The notes beneath the pieces are model-generated. The model had not been told where the DNA came from and searched no databases. It worked only from the letters and a program-made list of their open reading frames with translations. Positions 48,591-60,948 of a stretch of DNA of 64,000 nucleotides are shown piece by piece. The position numbers were made by a program, and so were the translations under genes. Position 1 is the first letter of the stretch. Each line of letters starts with the position of its first letter. Origin of the DNA: Termitomyces sp. T153 (taxonomy: Eukaryota > Basidiomycota > Agaricomycetes > Agaricales > Lyophyllaceae). Where the stretch lies: positions 682,001 to 746,000 of the forward strand of contig JACKQL020000006.1 in assembly GCA_018296165.2 (NCBI GenBank), given 5' to 3'.

Positions 48591-48894
48591 GGTATTCTGC
48601 ATCAACATGATGCCCACAGGAATATTGAGTGCTACAATGTATAGATTGTTGGGCAAGGCTTTGCCTAATACAAGGATGTAGACTACTAAGAAGTCTGGCA
48701 TGTTGCATCAGGTTGGGTAAGCTTAAGCATTGGTGAGGCAACAGAGCAAAAGCATGATAAATAAAAGTGTGGAGAACAATTAAGTGGTTAATGAAAAGGA
48801 ATTGGGCCTTTATACTGATAAGGAGAATTGTAAAAAAGTGGCACTTTGAACCACTAAGGTCATAACAGCAACAAGAGAATTCTGTGTCCATGAC

Positions 48895-48899
48895 ACACC
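48895..48899. repeat. Target-site duplication ACACC, left
   Basis: The five bases ACACC directly precede the Gypsy-B 5' LTR and are repeated directly after its 3' LTR at 59336-59340. A five-base duplication is the usual size for Ty3/Gypsy integrases. Confidence 0.85.
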
Positions 48900-49928
48900 T
48901 GTCATGACCCACTCCCTAGACCCCGACATTATCTCCAGTCCTCCCCAATGCTCCACCAAACTCCCCCAACACTTGTCCACCCTCCATGCCCACTCCGGGT
49001 AACTCCGACACTTCCTTGGCAAATCTCAACAGCTCCTTGATCAATTCTGGTGCCTTCTCTGCAGCTGTTGATGCATTCCCTAAATTCTCCTGAACTCCTG
49101 AAACTTCCCCCACTGCTCCTGACCATGTCACACAACCCTGACCCCCCACTCTAATTCCCCTGACCTGCTGGGGAGCACCCCAACAACTCCGGAGCAACCT
49201 GCTTTCCAGCTGATCCCTTTAGAATGTCACTGTGGCCTGCTCTATGATTGCACCCAACACCCGTTGACTCCATGCAGCTCTGTTGAGCCCTGCTGCCATA
49301 TCCTCTGCTCTCTGGAGCCACCCAGTAGTCGGTATATAAGTTGTAGAGCAATTCCTGGTACTTTAGTCTTGATATTGCATTTACTGGTTTCCTATGTCTT
49401 GTCTTTTGTCTTGTCTCAGTTTCTATTTTTAGTTTTGAATCTATCTCTTTTCTCTGTCTTGCCTCATCTCTGTCTTGTCTCAACTGTGTATATTTCCTTT
49501 GTTTTTTTAAGTTCCTTTCTTCTCCAATGTCAGCATGAACTCTGCACATGCGCTATGACCCAAACATTCTTACAACAACTCTGGACCTCGCTCCTTGCTT
49601 GGCCCTGGGACCCATCAAGCCTTGGTGATCCCCCTTCAAACTCTGGCTCTGCCCCCATCAACTGCAAAGTCTCTGCTTACTCTGCAGTCTATTTGTGTGC
49701 CGACAAACTTGTTTCTGATGCTCACTCAGGTTTGATATCTAATATATTTGGTCTTAGACTCCTCTGGACTATTCCAGACTTGCTTGGACTGCCTCCCCTA
49801 GCTCTTCTTTGCAAGTCCCTTCACTCTGCACCAACCCCAGGATGCTAGGTTATAAGTGCAGGGCATTGCATCTACCTAGTAAGGATTTGCCAGTGTAGTT
49901 GAGCCCCTGTTGTCAGTGGAACCTGATA
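48900..49928 (+). repeat. Gypsy-B 5' LTR (about 1029 bp)
   Basis: It starts TGTCATGACC and ends CCTGATA; the 3' LTR ends CCTGACA, complementary to the TGTCA start. A TATA-like 'ggtatataag' lies at about 49331. The two LTRs differ mostly by C/T and G/A transitions, often TG in this copy against CA in the other. Confidence 0.9.
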
Positions 49929-49960
49929 TAATATCAAGACTCCCCCTTACCCCATTCTTA

Positions 49961-51750
49961 ATGTCTGCATATAACCCTGCATACAACTCTGCCGGCTACC
50001 TAACCGACATCTATGGTCAACCAGTACCTGAAAATCCCTATGCTCCATTCTACCCAGGCCCCTCTGCAGATCAGTATGTCCCTCATCACTGGACCCCTGA
50101 CTCCAACCAGGCATTCTATGCCCTCTCCATCAGCTAGGAAATACCTCTGGGCTGGCACTGCCCCCCCACATTCTCTGCCAATGGCAACTATTTCTGTATG
50201 TACTCTGGAGGATACTCTGCAGTGCTCCCTAACCCCACCTACCTTCCTCCTGCCCACTATTACACATACCCAGTTCCTGCTGCAGCCCCAGCCCCTCCAG
50301 AGCCCATGGATAATTACTCTCCCCCTCATCTACTATTCTCCGCTCAAGTTCCTCTTTCCCCCAGGCAGCAAAGGGTTGAAGCCTATGTCTAACAATGTAA
50401 CAAAGTCCTCTGCTTCCTCCACCTCTCTCCTGTGGAGTTCACAAGACATGCTCACACCCTCCTCACCAACCTAGGCTACTCCAACACCTCTGTGACTCTG
50501 GAAGTCTGAGCAGATCAACTCCTTGACTTATACAAGTGCTATCTGCAAGGAAACCTCCTGGAGACTATGCAAGGCACCCTGGGCATTGATGATAACTTAT
50601 GGAACAAGCTCCATGCATTGGTCAAAGAAATCCACACCAGTCTGAACCCCCACTCCTTCAAAGATCCTCTGGACCCCACCCACTCCTTCTATGTGCAATG
50701 CAAGGAACCTGTCAGAATGTGAAGCAAAGCCCTGCCTCCCATTCCCTGTCAGCAGGAAGAACTCAATGCAGCCTCCAGCATTTTGAGGAACCTTGACCCT
50801 GTAGGGGGATTGTTTGACCAACTAGCCACCCATACCTTGGCCCTCTCTGCTCATTCCTGGGCCAACTCTGTCCCCAGCACCTTCCAAACCTGGGACTAGC
50901 CTACCATCCCTAAACTCTACTCCCAATGGCCACCCCCATGCATCGACAATGACAACTGGACTCTCTCCTATGTCCTGAGCCTAGTAACCCCATTGATGAG
51001 CATGCCCCATGCAACAGCCCCCCATGAGACTGACCCCCCCACTTCAATCTCTGCGCCCCCCATGTCAACACCCCTCCACTCTGTCCCAACGCCCCAGTTC
51101 CCCTGCAATAGCCCATGGGCCCCAGAGCACCCTGACCACCCTTTTCCACCAACCCCCCTTGTCCCCTGCCCACTCCAATGCCTAACCCTCCCACCAATGC
51201 AAATTGCTTTGGACCCCCCACCCCTGGAGGACCCCCTCCCCCTCGATGGGCCCTGGCACCTGCTCTGGGCAATGTGGGCCAACCCTCCAGTGGAGGACCA
51301 CCCAATGGCAGACCCCCTAGAAGATGGGGCCTGGCCATGGACAACTTCCCCCCCCAGCACAGAAATGGAAACAACTACTATTACTACTACAACACTGGAC
51401 CCCCGCCCCAAGCTCAAAACTCACAGGACAATACTCATGATGCACTGGCCTGAGAAGGTAAACTTGACATTCAGAAGCCTGAACCCTTTGCCAGCTGCAA
51501 TGCCCAGAAGTGGTGAATCTTCCTAACTCAGTCAAGAAGCCTTATGCACAAACAGGATCCAGGATAGCCTGTAGATTGACATGCCAGAGAAAACTCAGGA
51601 GAAACAATGGAAGGAGGGCACATGCATTCTATGTGGTGAGCAGAGACACTTTATTTGCAGTTGTCCTAAACGACAGGTGATGGGATGCACTGTGTGGACA
51701 ATCAATGGAGAAGACTGTGACTACCAGTTTATAGAAAATGAGTTGGTGGT
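49961..51750 (+). pseudogene. Gypsy-B gag
   Basis: It starts MSAYNPAYNSAGYLTDIYG and runs through Pro-rich sequence with several stops and shifts. A Gly/Pro/Tyr/Asn-rich stretch (NGNNYYYYYNTGPPP near 51.37-51.41 kb) is followed by the nucleic-acid-binding CCHC knuckle CILCGEQRHFICSC at about 51622-51664. The knuckle has complete C-x2-C-x4-H-x4-C spacing. The role in a live element would be particle assembly and RNA packaging. Confidence 0.75.
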
Positions 51751-52380
51751 TTAGGTCTTGAAGACGCACTAGACTGCAGACCAGACTCTGACATCTTCTC
51801 TACCCCAGCCACACTTCTCCATGCAACAATACTCGCCCCAGATAACCTCCCAGCACACCTCCCCTCCCATTCCTCCACCAACCTCCTCCTCTGCACCACT
51901 CTTCTCTTCACTGACAACCCCGTCCCCACATTAGTCAATAGCAGCACCACTGATAACTTCATCGATGAGTCCCTGGCAGCACTTGCTCCCCACCCCCTCT
52001 GATGCCTCCCCACCTCAATTCCCCTCAAACTCTTTGACAGAGACCCCACTCCAGTGGGAGATATCACACACTGCCTGGAAACAACCATGACTTTTGCTAA
52101 TGGATGACAGCAAGAACTCTAACTACTTGTCACAAAACTACATCTCTCCACCCCCATCATCTTAGGGTTCTCATAGCTCCACTCCACCAACCCCCATGTT
52201 GACTGGCCCAGCCTCACCCTCTGCCTGAACCGGGACAACCCCACCAACTCTAGGCTAGTACCTTTCAATGTCTCACCCTCCTTTGAAAACTCCAAGACTA
52301 CAATCAACCACCCCCAGACTCCTCTGCAGCTCCACTCCAGGTCTGCATGGTCATTTGTCATCAATGTTTGACTCAATGGC

Positions 52381-52632
52381 TTGCCCAAGGTATTCCCCAC
52401 CCTTGTCAACAGTGGTGCCTCCAGCACCTTCATCAGCAGTCAACTTAACCTCCAATACAATGACCTCAACAAACCCCTTGAGCTCCAACTCTTTGATGGC
52501 AGCCCCACCATGACCAGAATCACTCAATACTACAACAATACCCTCACTCTCGACAATGACCTGCAGTTTCAGGCCTGGCTCCTCATCACTCAACTATCTC
52601 CATTGACTCCAATCATGCTCGGACTCCCATAA
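52381..52632 (+). pseudogene. Gypsy-B aspartic protease
   Basis: The frame reads KVFPTLVNSGASSTFIS; the catalytic triplet DSG is NSG here. It ends with LTPIMLGLP followed by a stop where the family reads a Trp-Leu pair. A GAC to AAC change preceded by C is a CpG-site transition. Inactive. Confidence 0.75.
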
Positions 52633-53176
52633 CTGCAAGACATCAACCCTGACATTGACTGGAAGAACCTCACCATGTGATTTCCCAGCTCCAAAGCAAG
52701 TTGAGCAGCTACCATTCCCCTCCACCTGCAGTCTGTCTCAGACTCCAATGTCTCCAACCCTAGTGTCAGCACCTCCAAAGCAACCGAGAACCCCTCAACC
52801 TCCAACAGCAACCCCAATAGGGAAGAAAGCACAACTTGTTTCCCACCCTGGTGCCAGTACCTCCAGAGTGACCCAGAGCCCCTCAACTGCTGATGGCAAC
52901 CTCAACAGAGAAGAAAGTGCAACTCTGCCTTGGTCACTCTTGATCAAATTACGACAGCTGCCTCCCAACATACCTTGGAATCAATACAAAGGCCTGCAGT
53001 ACCCCAACCAGTGATGCTCAAAACCCCCAACCAACTCTGGCACCACTCTGGACTCAACTGCTACCACCCCAACATCCAACTCCATCAACTCTGGAAGCCT
53101 CAACATTAAAATCATCAGCGCCATCCCCTTTGCATGCATTCTACAAGATGGCACCTCCACCTTCCAGTTACAAATC

Positions 53177-54600
53177 ATGCCAGCCCTACTGGAGGAGCAC
53201 TTTCACACAGAAACTACCATGCTGGAGAGCAAAATGGAGAAACAGATCCTATCTAAAGTAGTTCCTCCAGAGTATCATGAGTTCACTGATGTGTTCTCTG
53301 AAGGGAGTGCCAAAGAACTTCCCCTGCACTGCTCCCATGACCACAAGATCGACCTCAAAGAAGGTACCTCATCTCCGTTTGGCAAGATCTACAACATGTT
53401 TGAGATCAAGCTCTGGGCCCTGAAGAAATACCTCGACAACATGCTTAGCAAGGGTTTCATATGCCCATTGATCTCCACTGCCAGCACTCCAGTCCTGTTG
53501 GCCAAGAAAAAGGACAGGTCACTCTGACTCTGTGTGGATTATTAGGGGCTCAATAAAGTCACCAAAAAGAACTGGTATCCCCTCCCCTTAATTGGAGACC
53601 TTGTTGATTGTCTCCACAGTGCCAAGATCTACACAAAGATAGATCTCCGCTCCAGCTACAACAATGTCCAGATTGCTCCAGGACATGAATGGAAGACTGC
53701 CTTTTGCATCTGCTATGGCCTCTTTGAGTACCTGATAATGCCCTTTAGAATGACTAACTCCCCCACCACTTTCCAGTACTTCATGAATGACATCTTTCAC
53801 AACATGAACAACATTTTTGTTATTGTGTACCTGGACAACATCCTGATCTACTCAAATTTACTGGTGGAGCATCCAGAACATGTCTGCCACATCTTGGAAC
53901 AACTCCAGGAGTATCACCTCCACACCAAATGTGAGAAGTGCTCCTTTCACACAATGGAGGTTGAATACCTTGGGGTCATTGTCACCCCCAATGGCATGTG
54001 CATGGACCCCAAGGTCAATGCAATACTCAACTAGCCCCTGCTGCAGAATGTCAAGGAAGTACAGTCATTCCTGGGGTTTGCTAACTTTGATCGCCATTTC
54101 ATCAACAACTATTCCAGAATCACCAAACCCCTCAACCAACTCACATGAAAGGACACCTCTTGGGATTGAGACAGCAAGTGCCAGAGTGTATTCCTCCTCC
54201 TGAAGAAGGCCTTCACCTCTGCCCCAGTCCTCTGCCATTTCGACTCCTCCCTGCCAATCATGCTTGAATATGATGCCTCCAACTATGCTATTGCTAGGAT
54301 ACTCTCCCAGTTGGACTCCAGGGGCAAGGATCTCTGTCCCATCACCTTCTACATCCAATTGATGATTTCCATGGAACTCAACTATGAAATCTACAACAAA
54401 TAACTCCTTGTGATTGTTGAAGCCTTCTGTCAGTGGTGAGCCTACCTCAAGGGATCCCCACACTACATCCAAGTCTACTCTGACCACAACAACCTGCAAT
54501 ACTTCATGACCATAAAACAGCTCAGCTGCCACCAAGCTCAATGGTCCAAAACCCTCTTGGAGTATGACTTCACCATCCACTACCACCCCAGGTGACTCGG
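53177..54600 (+). pseudogene. Gypsy-B reverse transcriptase and RNase H
   Basis: RT blocks: YHEFTDVFSEGSAKELP, PVLLAKKKDRSL then stop, LCVDY then stop and [41 protein letters not shown] (catalytic YLDD reads YLDN) and [16 protein letters not shown]. RNase H blocks: LEYDASNYAIARILSQ, ELNYEIYNK and VYSDHNNLQYF. The TGA stop after KDRSL and another after LNQLT replace conserved Arg positions, as expected for CGA to TGA changes. Inactive. Confidence 0.85.
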
Positions 54601-54879
54601 CACAAAGCCCAATGCATACTCAGAGGTCCAATGTGTATCCAAAAAAGTCATTCAAAGCCAAATGGAATGCATTCAACCATTGAGTAGTAATCTCTCCCAA
54701 ACATCTACATGCCACACTGATTTTAAATGAAGAAGGAATCCTCCATCAAATCAGAAATTCACCCCTAGACTCCTTCTTCACCCAGCATGACCCCTGCAAC
54801 AACTCCAACAAGTCAAGCTCCAAAAACCCCTTTTTGCTGTCTCTAGACCACTGCCTCCTGCTCCAGAGTGGACAAATTT

Positions 54880-55890
54880 ATGCCCTAGACCACAAGTCCA
54901 TCTGCCTCAATATACTCCAGCAACACCACAACCACAAGCTCTGGGGGCACCCAGGAATTCATAAGACCCTTCAACTCATCTCCTAGACTTACTTTTGGCT
55001 AGAAATGAAGAAGGATGTCACACGATACATAAGGGCCTGTGAACCTTGTCTCTGGGCCAAGGTACCCTGCCACCACCCCCACAGATTATTGAAACCCCTC
55101 TCTGTCAGCTGCCGCCCCTAGTTCTCCCTATTGATGGATCATATTGTTGAACTCCCTGACTCCAAAGGTTTTGACATGATCCTCATCATCATTTGCTGCC
55201 TCACCAAACAAGCCCTCTTCATCCCCTGCTACACCACCGACAATGCTCTGGAGTTTGCCAAACTATTCCTTGAGCACATATTCTCCAAGCATGGACTACC
55301 AGATGACATTGTCTCCAACTGTGGACCCCTGTTCATATTCCACTTTTGGCAATCACTATGCAAGGTGCTTGAAATCAAAACTACCCTCTCCACCGCCTAT
55401 CACCCAGAGACCAATAGACAAACAGAACAAGTAAACCAGATGCTGGAGCAGTATCTCCACCTATACATTAACTATTTACAGAATGACTGGCATGCAGAAC
55501 TCCCCCTCGCCAAATTTACCTACAACAACATGCCCCACTCCACCACCAGAGTCTCCCCCTTCTATGCCAACAAAGGCTACAACCCTCAACTCACCCTATC
55601 CCTGAAAGACATCCCCTCCCACATTGCCTACAAGGTTGCTGAGGACCTCCGATCCCTTCACCAGTTCCTCCAGGACAAGATAAACACTGCCAATCAAGCC
55701 TACTCCAAACATGCCAATGCCCAATGCAACCCTACCCCTGACTGGCCCCCTGGCACCCTGGTTTGGCTCATTTAATGCAACCTCAAGACCCAGAGGCCCT
55801 CCATCAAACTAGACCACAAACCTCTTAGTCCTTTCAAAGTCCTCCAGAAAGTCTTCATGCATGCCTACAAACTCGACCTACCTCTGGGCT
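54880..55890 (+). pseudogene. Gypsy-B integrase
   Basis: A zinc-binding HHCC region (HPGIHKTL, then CEPCLWAK near 55.04 kb) precedes the catalytic core. First Asp in LLMDHIVELP; the second, normally SDRG, reads SNCGP; the Glu region TAYHPETNRQTEQVNQ is close to the family TAYHPETDGQTERVNQ. The core frame 55131-55775 is open for 214 codons, the longest intact frame of the element. The lost second Asp would abolish strand transfer. Confidence 0.85.
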
Positions 55891-55959
55891 TGAAAGGCCT
55901 CCACCCTGTGTTCCACATTTGACTTCTTGAAAAACATGCTCCAAACCCCTTCCCTGGCC

Positions 55960-56155
55960 AACACCCTGACCAACCACCCCCCATTGAAGTCAAAGACAAG
56001 TACTACTATGAGGTCAACCAAATCCTCAACTCCCACATGGTCTACAGGTAACCCCAGTACTTAGTCCACTGGAAGGGCTACAGACCTGAGGACAACACAT
56101 GGGAACCTCAGAAAAACCTCAATGGAGCCCCCAACAAACTCTGGGACTTCCATTA
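55960..56155 (+). pseudogene. Gypsy-B chromodomain
   Basis: The reading EVNQILNSH, a stop, then [19 protein letters not shown] is the C-terminal chromodomain of chromoviruses, which directs integration to chromatin marks. It ends with NKLWDFH and a stop at about 56155. One internal TAA/TAG-type stop is present. Confidence 0.8.
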
Positions 56156-56768
56156 ACAATACCCCACCAAGCCCCAGGACCTCTGGGACTAGCAAGTACA
56201 GATGGCATCAGTGGGCATAACCCCTGCCTCTGGATTTGCCAGGGATTTAACTCCCACAAGTACCCCCTACATGTTTTGTTCACTCCCCTCACTTAACACT
56301 AAAAAGAGTCACTTATTCAGGCAGAATGTCCAGAAGCAGCTGTATACCAATATTATACAATGTTATAGAAGTACAACAGGCTCAGAGCACAAGAAGACCA
56401 GTTCAAGAAAGCCCCTACTTCTCCTCCCCCTCCAACTCCACCTCCACTATCCTCCTCACCAGATTCACCTCCAGTTGTGCTACTACCATCACCAAAATTT
56501 CAGGATGCCCTGGGAGTGGCTCCACCACATCCATCACCACCTCTCACTATGCTCTGGGATCCACTGTTGCCCTCCATCAATGCCTCGCCAGCAGACACCC
56601 CATCTGCATAACCCCCTGCCCCAACTCTGGCAGGAGATTCCCAGGCATCCTTGCCAACCTGTCATGGATGGACCCCAGTGCCACCAATGCTCTGTCAAGG
56701 AGGATGTGGTGCTCCCTGGCCCAGTCTGCATAAATCAGCTCATAGGAAACAGGAAATGAAGGAAGCAC

Positions 56769-57640
56769 TTACAGAGCACTCTCCACTGCCCTGAGGCTGC
56801 CTTGTTGGTGAGCCACTCTTCCTGCTGCCACACCCTCTCTGCCATTGCTCAGGTCACTCCTGCACTGGGCCCCCACTAAGTCCCCCACACCCCTGACTGC
56901 TGCTTCACCACCTCCACCCATGCCTCCAATGGCCCCATATGCACTTGCAGCTCTTAAAGCTGCAACAATCATTCTGTGGCAGTCTCCACAGCAATGTCCT
57001 TATCCCTACATGCCAAGTCCTGTTCCCTCCGAGCCCTGTCCAGCTTCCTCCAAAACCCATCCCTCTCCTCCCCCATCCTACAAGCTTCCTCCCTGCATAT
57101 GGCCAATGACTGCTCCAACTCCTCCACCCAATGCCACAGGAAAGCCTTGGTGGCTGACCACAACCCTTCTGCAGACTGCTCGACCAAGGCTCCAGAGATC
57201 AGGGAATACACTGTGGAACCTGGAGGGCCCACCATCACCAGCTCCTCTCATGCCTGCTTGCTAAGCCCTGCCTCCGGCAAGGGGGATGCCCTTCACTTAC
57301 TCTTGTTGCATGTTGTGGGGGCCCCCTCTCTCTGCTCACCCTACGGGGGCCCAACTTTCATCAGGGGCTGCTCCATGCCAACTCCCCCCTCTACCCTAGA
57401 ACTTTGCCCTGACACCCTACCCCTCCAACCCTCCTCCAACTGCGTGATGACCCACTCGCAGTCCCACCCCTGCTCTGCCATGATGCAAGCAGCACACCAA
57501 CTCAGAGTGACAGAGCACTTCTTGTGCCGTGAGTGACATGGAAGACACACTGACATGTCCCACCACACTCCCAGCACAGGCTCCTCGAACTTGCACTGTT
57601 CACTCCACTGGGTACAGGATGCACACTAGAGATGTGGAAT
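56769..57640 (-). CDS. Antisense Cys-rich / coiled-coil frame in the distal part of Gypsy-B (decayed)
   Basis: On minus, one frame runs from about 57630 to 56969 with few stops. It begins CASCTQWSEQCKF and continues SVCLPCHSRHKKCS and LSWCAACIMAEQGWDCEW; the C-x2-C-x6-C spacing appears twice. Farther on it reads FLWHWVEELEQSLAICREEACRMGEERDGFWRKLDRARREQD, a clear heptad-like charged helix. Codon sense on this strand is better than on plus. I recall antisense frames of this kind near the 3' LTR of large basidiomycete Gypsy elements, but cannot cite one. It may encode a zinc-binding accessory protein; function unknown. A stop precedes CASC, so the start is not determined. Confidence 0.5.
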
Positions 57641-58289
57641 TGCTTGATAAGGAAGGGACATGCCAATGATGCACTGGGGCCACTGCCTGACACCACTCTA
57701 ACATCAGGGGACCTCTTGCCTGCCCCACAGCCTCTGCAAAGTGCTCTGGCATCACATCTGCCTATGCAACTCTCAATCCCATAGGGATGGGGCAGACCAC
57801 CTCAGAGCCAATACCAGGCCTGGAATGAGAAGCAGGGACCAATTCTGCCACCAACTGTGCTGGGGCCTCCCCCAACAAAAGCCTTGAGGGGCCCACCACT
57901 GCTGCCAACAACTCTGACAGGACTTAATCAGCACTCTGGCCATAACAAGTAAGGGATGGCACTTACAACTATGGTACATTGCCTGGACCTGCCTACAGTC
58001 CCACCGACCCTGAGAATCCTCGGAGGAAGAAATCGAGGTATGTGCCAAGGGGGATGGGGACACTGCTGGAGAGTATATGGAGGACAACATTGGGAAAGTT
58101 TGGGAACTCTGGAGTATGTCTGACCCTTTTTAATGACTTGGGAGGAACCCCCTAATGAGCAGCAGCCATGCTTCAACTTCATTCCCCATGCTGCCACTGC
58201 TACTGTGGTCTGATCAATATTGCTTGACTTTGATTCCCATGCCCCACCAATCCCCAAACTGTGCCCCATGTCTCGAGAGTCTTGACACT

Positions 58290-58302
58290 GAAGGGGGGGT
58301 GA
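58290..58302 (+). other. Polypurine tract of Gypsy-B
   Basis: GAAGGGGGGGTGA lies immediately upstream of the 3' LTR, the expected position of the plus-strand primer. Confidence 0.75.
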
Positions 58303-59335
58303 TGTCATGACCCACTCCCTAGACCCTGACATTGTCTCCAGTCCTCCTCAATGCTCCACCAACTCCCCCAACCCTCATCCACTCTCCATACCCACTCCAG
58401 GTAACTCTGACACTTTCTCAGCAAACCCTGATGGCTCCCTGATCAATTCTGACACCTTCTCCACAGCTGTTGATGCATCCCCTGAATTCCCCTGAACTCC
58501 TGAGCCTTCCCCCACCACTCCTGACCATGTCACACAACCCCAACTCCCCATCCTAATTCCCCTGACCTGCTGGAGAGTGCCCTGACAACCCCGGAGCAAC
58601 CTGCTTTCCAGCTGATCCCATCAGAATGTCACTGTGGCCCACTCCACAATTGCACCCAACACCCATTGACTCCACACAGCTCCATCGAGCCCCACCACCA
58701 TATCCTCTGCCCTCCGGAGCCACCCAGTAGTCAGTATATAAGTCATAGAGCAACCCCTGGTACTTTAGTCTTGATATTGCATTTACTGGTTTCCTATGTC
58801 TTGTCTTTTGTCTCATCTCAGTTTCTATTTTTAGTTTTGAATCTATATCTTTTCTGTGTCTCATCTCACCTCATCTCCATCTCATCTCAACTGTGTATAT
58901 TTCCTTGGTTTTCCTAAGTTCCTTTCTTCTCCAATGTTAGCACAAACTCTGCACATGTGCTATGACCTGAACATTCTTACAACAACTCCGGACCTCACTC
59001 CTTGCTTGGCCCTGGAACCCATCAAGCCTTGGTGATCCCCCTTCAAACTCTGGCTCTGCCCCCATCAACTGTGAAGTCTCCACTTACTCCACAGTCTATT
59101 TGTGCACCCACAAACTTGTTCCTGACACCCACCCAGGTTTGACGTCTGATATACTTGGTCTTAGACTCCTCTGGACCATTCCAGACTTGCTCGGACTGCC
59201 TCCCCTAGCTCCACTTTGCAAGTCCCTTCACTCCACACCAACCCCAGGATGCTAGGTTATAAGTGCAGGGCATCGCATCTGCCTAGTAAGGATTCACCAG
59301 TGTAGCTGAGCCCCCATCATCAGCAGAACCTGACA
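58303..59335 (+). repeat. Gypsy-B 3' LTR (about 1033 bp)
   Basis: It starts TGTCATGACC and ends CCTGACA, with 'agtatataag' at about 58732. It aligns with the 5' LTR over its whole length with frequent transitions and few small indels. Confidence 0.9.
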
Positions 59336-59340
59336 ACACC
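59336..59340. repeat. Target-site duplication ACACC, right
   Basis: Identical to 48895-48899; it closes the Gypsy-B insertion. Confidence 0.85.
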
Positions 59341-59349
59341 TGCAGAGAA

Positions 59350-59972
59350 GACAATTGTTAAACTGTTCATTCTAGCAGTTTGGATCTGTAATTTGGATGG
59401 ACCAAGATTCAACACATTCCACTGGCTCTGCAACAGATTCCAATGTATATGTAATATAGATAGATTGAGATTTTGCAATGAGCCCAGCTTGACAATTGAG
59501 TGGCAATCCAACAGAAACAGTCTCATGGCTTGCAGCAGCTAATGCAACTGGCTCCACAATGGCTGTGTATGACAGCAGAAGTATCACTGTCTACTGTCCA
59601 CCTTCCATTGCCTCTGTTTTCCAGGTCCAGCCATCCACTGATACTATTGACAATGACACAATGACACAATGTAAGAATCCCATGGAGCTTGAGGGCCAGT
59701 CAAGCCTGTCTGCTGATAGTGTTTGTGATGATATATTGTATTATTTCCACTGCACCAGTATGGATGTAACATTGTTGACTTCTGCTACAATGCAGAGGAC
59801 TCTGGTGGGTATGTACCATACAAGGCAATACATGTTCTGCTGCAATGTCACATGTACTTATAGTACCCTATCCTGGAAAAGCAATGATATTTTGATTTCT
59901 GATGCATGCCATATACTCAATGTAAGCTTGTATTCAAGATTATGGACTAATCTATCGATCAGGTTTAGCTAA
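59350..59972 (+). repeat. Unclassified repeat, copy 2
   Basis: Partner of 44.76-45.23 kb. A 158-codon open frame (59496-59972) starts MSGNPTETVSWLAAANATG; no family recognised. Being open this long in a CpG-poor repeat may be chance. Confidence 0.5.
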
Positions 59973-60948
59973 GGAACAATCAACATCCAGCAAATCCTCT
60001 CATTCAAGAACAAGCCAAACCTGTGGCATGCTATACCTTGACAGCATGGGAGGTCATATCATTGAAAGCTGGGGATACAAGTTGAGGAACTAACTGTTGC
60101 AATGTGTACCAATCTCATGAGCTGCTCATATGAATGAACTGAGGAAAAGTAGATTTCATCCATGTAGTCATGAATTTAGATGACAAGATCTAATTATGCT
60201 CTCAAGAAATTGTAATGAATGCATGGAGACAACATGTTTCCCACGGAAATTATCTCATGGTAACAGATTCCGGTGCCAGAAGTGCCCGGAAATCACATCT
60301 GTCTGTCTAACAGAACAGTTGCAACAGAAAAAAGCTCTAAAATTAGCCTGGGCTCATCTAAATCAGTGAAGAATGCAACTTCTAATGTCTCTCAGTAGGT
60401 AAATAGATATGGACTAACAAAAAAAATGCTAGAAAAACATCGAGGAATGTTGTTACACCAGAGACTGCCAACCAAGGGGCCTAACAACTACAGGTAAGCC
60501 ATAGTATGTTCTGGTCCATAATATGGCAAGTGCAGTGTCCCAGTGACTTTGAATCTTTATGAGGGGTTGTTTAATAAAATGAAGTTGCTTTTCTATACAA
60601 TAAATTCTTGCAAACAACAGGAAAATATCCTACCATCCACATGTGAAGACATTATGAGGAAAAATTGATGTTTCCAGTCAACAGAAGGGATGGGAAGATT
60701 AATTAGAAACAAAGTGAAAGAATGAGGCAAACCTCCAGCTACAAATAACTCATCTTACATCTGCTAATCTCTGTCTTTTCCTACTCTGTCCTGCCCTGGC
60801 CCACCCTGTACAGTTACTTTCCTATGGCATTCCATTTGGGTCCATCAAGGCAAGTTTTGATTTTTCCTGACCACTGCACCTGATCTGCTTACAGATTGTT
60901 CAATGTTGACTATGATGACCTTGTGCTAGATGTCAGTTGAGAATCACT
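59973..60948. other. Transition from repeat to CpG-bearing host DNA
   Basis: CG dinucleotides reappear at about 60.24 kb. No gene is supported; this is probably the 3' flank of the minus-strand membrane-protein gene. Confidence 0.4.

Larger units (their letters stand above)
48900..59335 (+). mobile_element. Gypsy-B: near full-length Ty3/Gypsy chromodomain element (10.4 kb)
   Basis: The order is LTR, gag with CCHC knuckle, protease, RT, RNase H, integrase, chromodomain, a 2.1-kb distal region with an antisense frame, a polypurine tract (AAGGGGGGG at about 58291-58299) and LTR. A perfect 5-bp target duplication ACACC flanks it. It belongs with chromodomain-bearing Gypsy elements (chromoviruses). 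It retains more CG dinucleotides than Gypsy-A or Copia-A, so it is probably the youngest insertion here, but it carries many stops and altered catalytic residues and cannot be autonomous. Confidence 0.92.
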
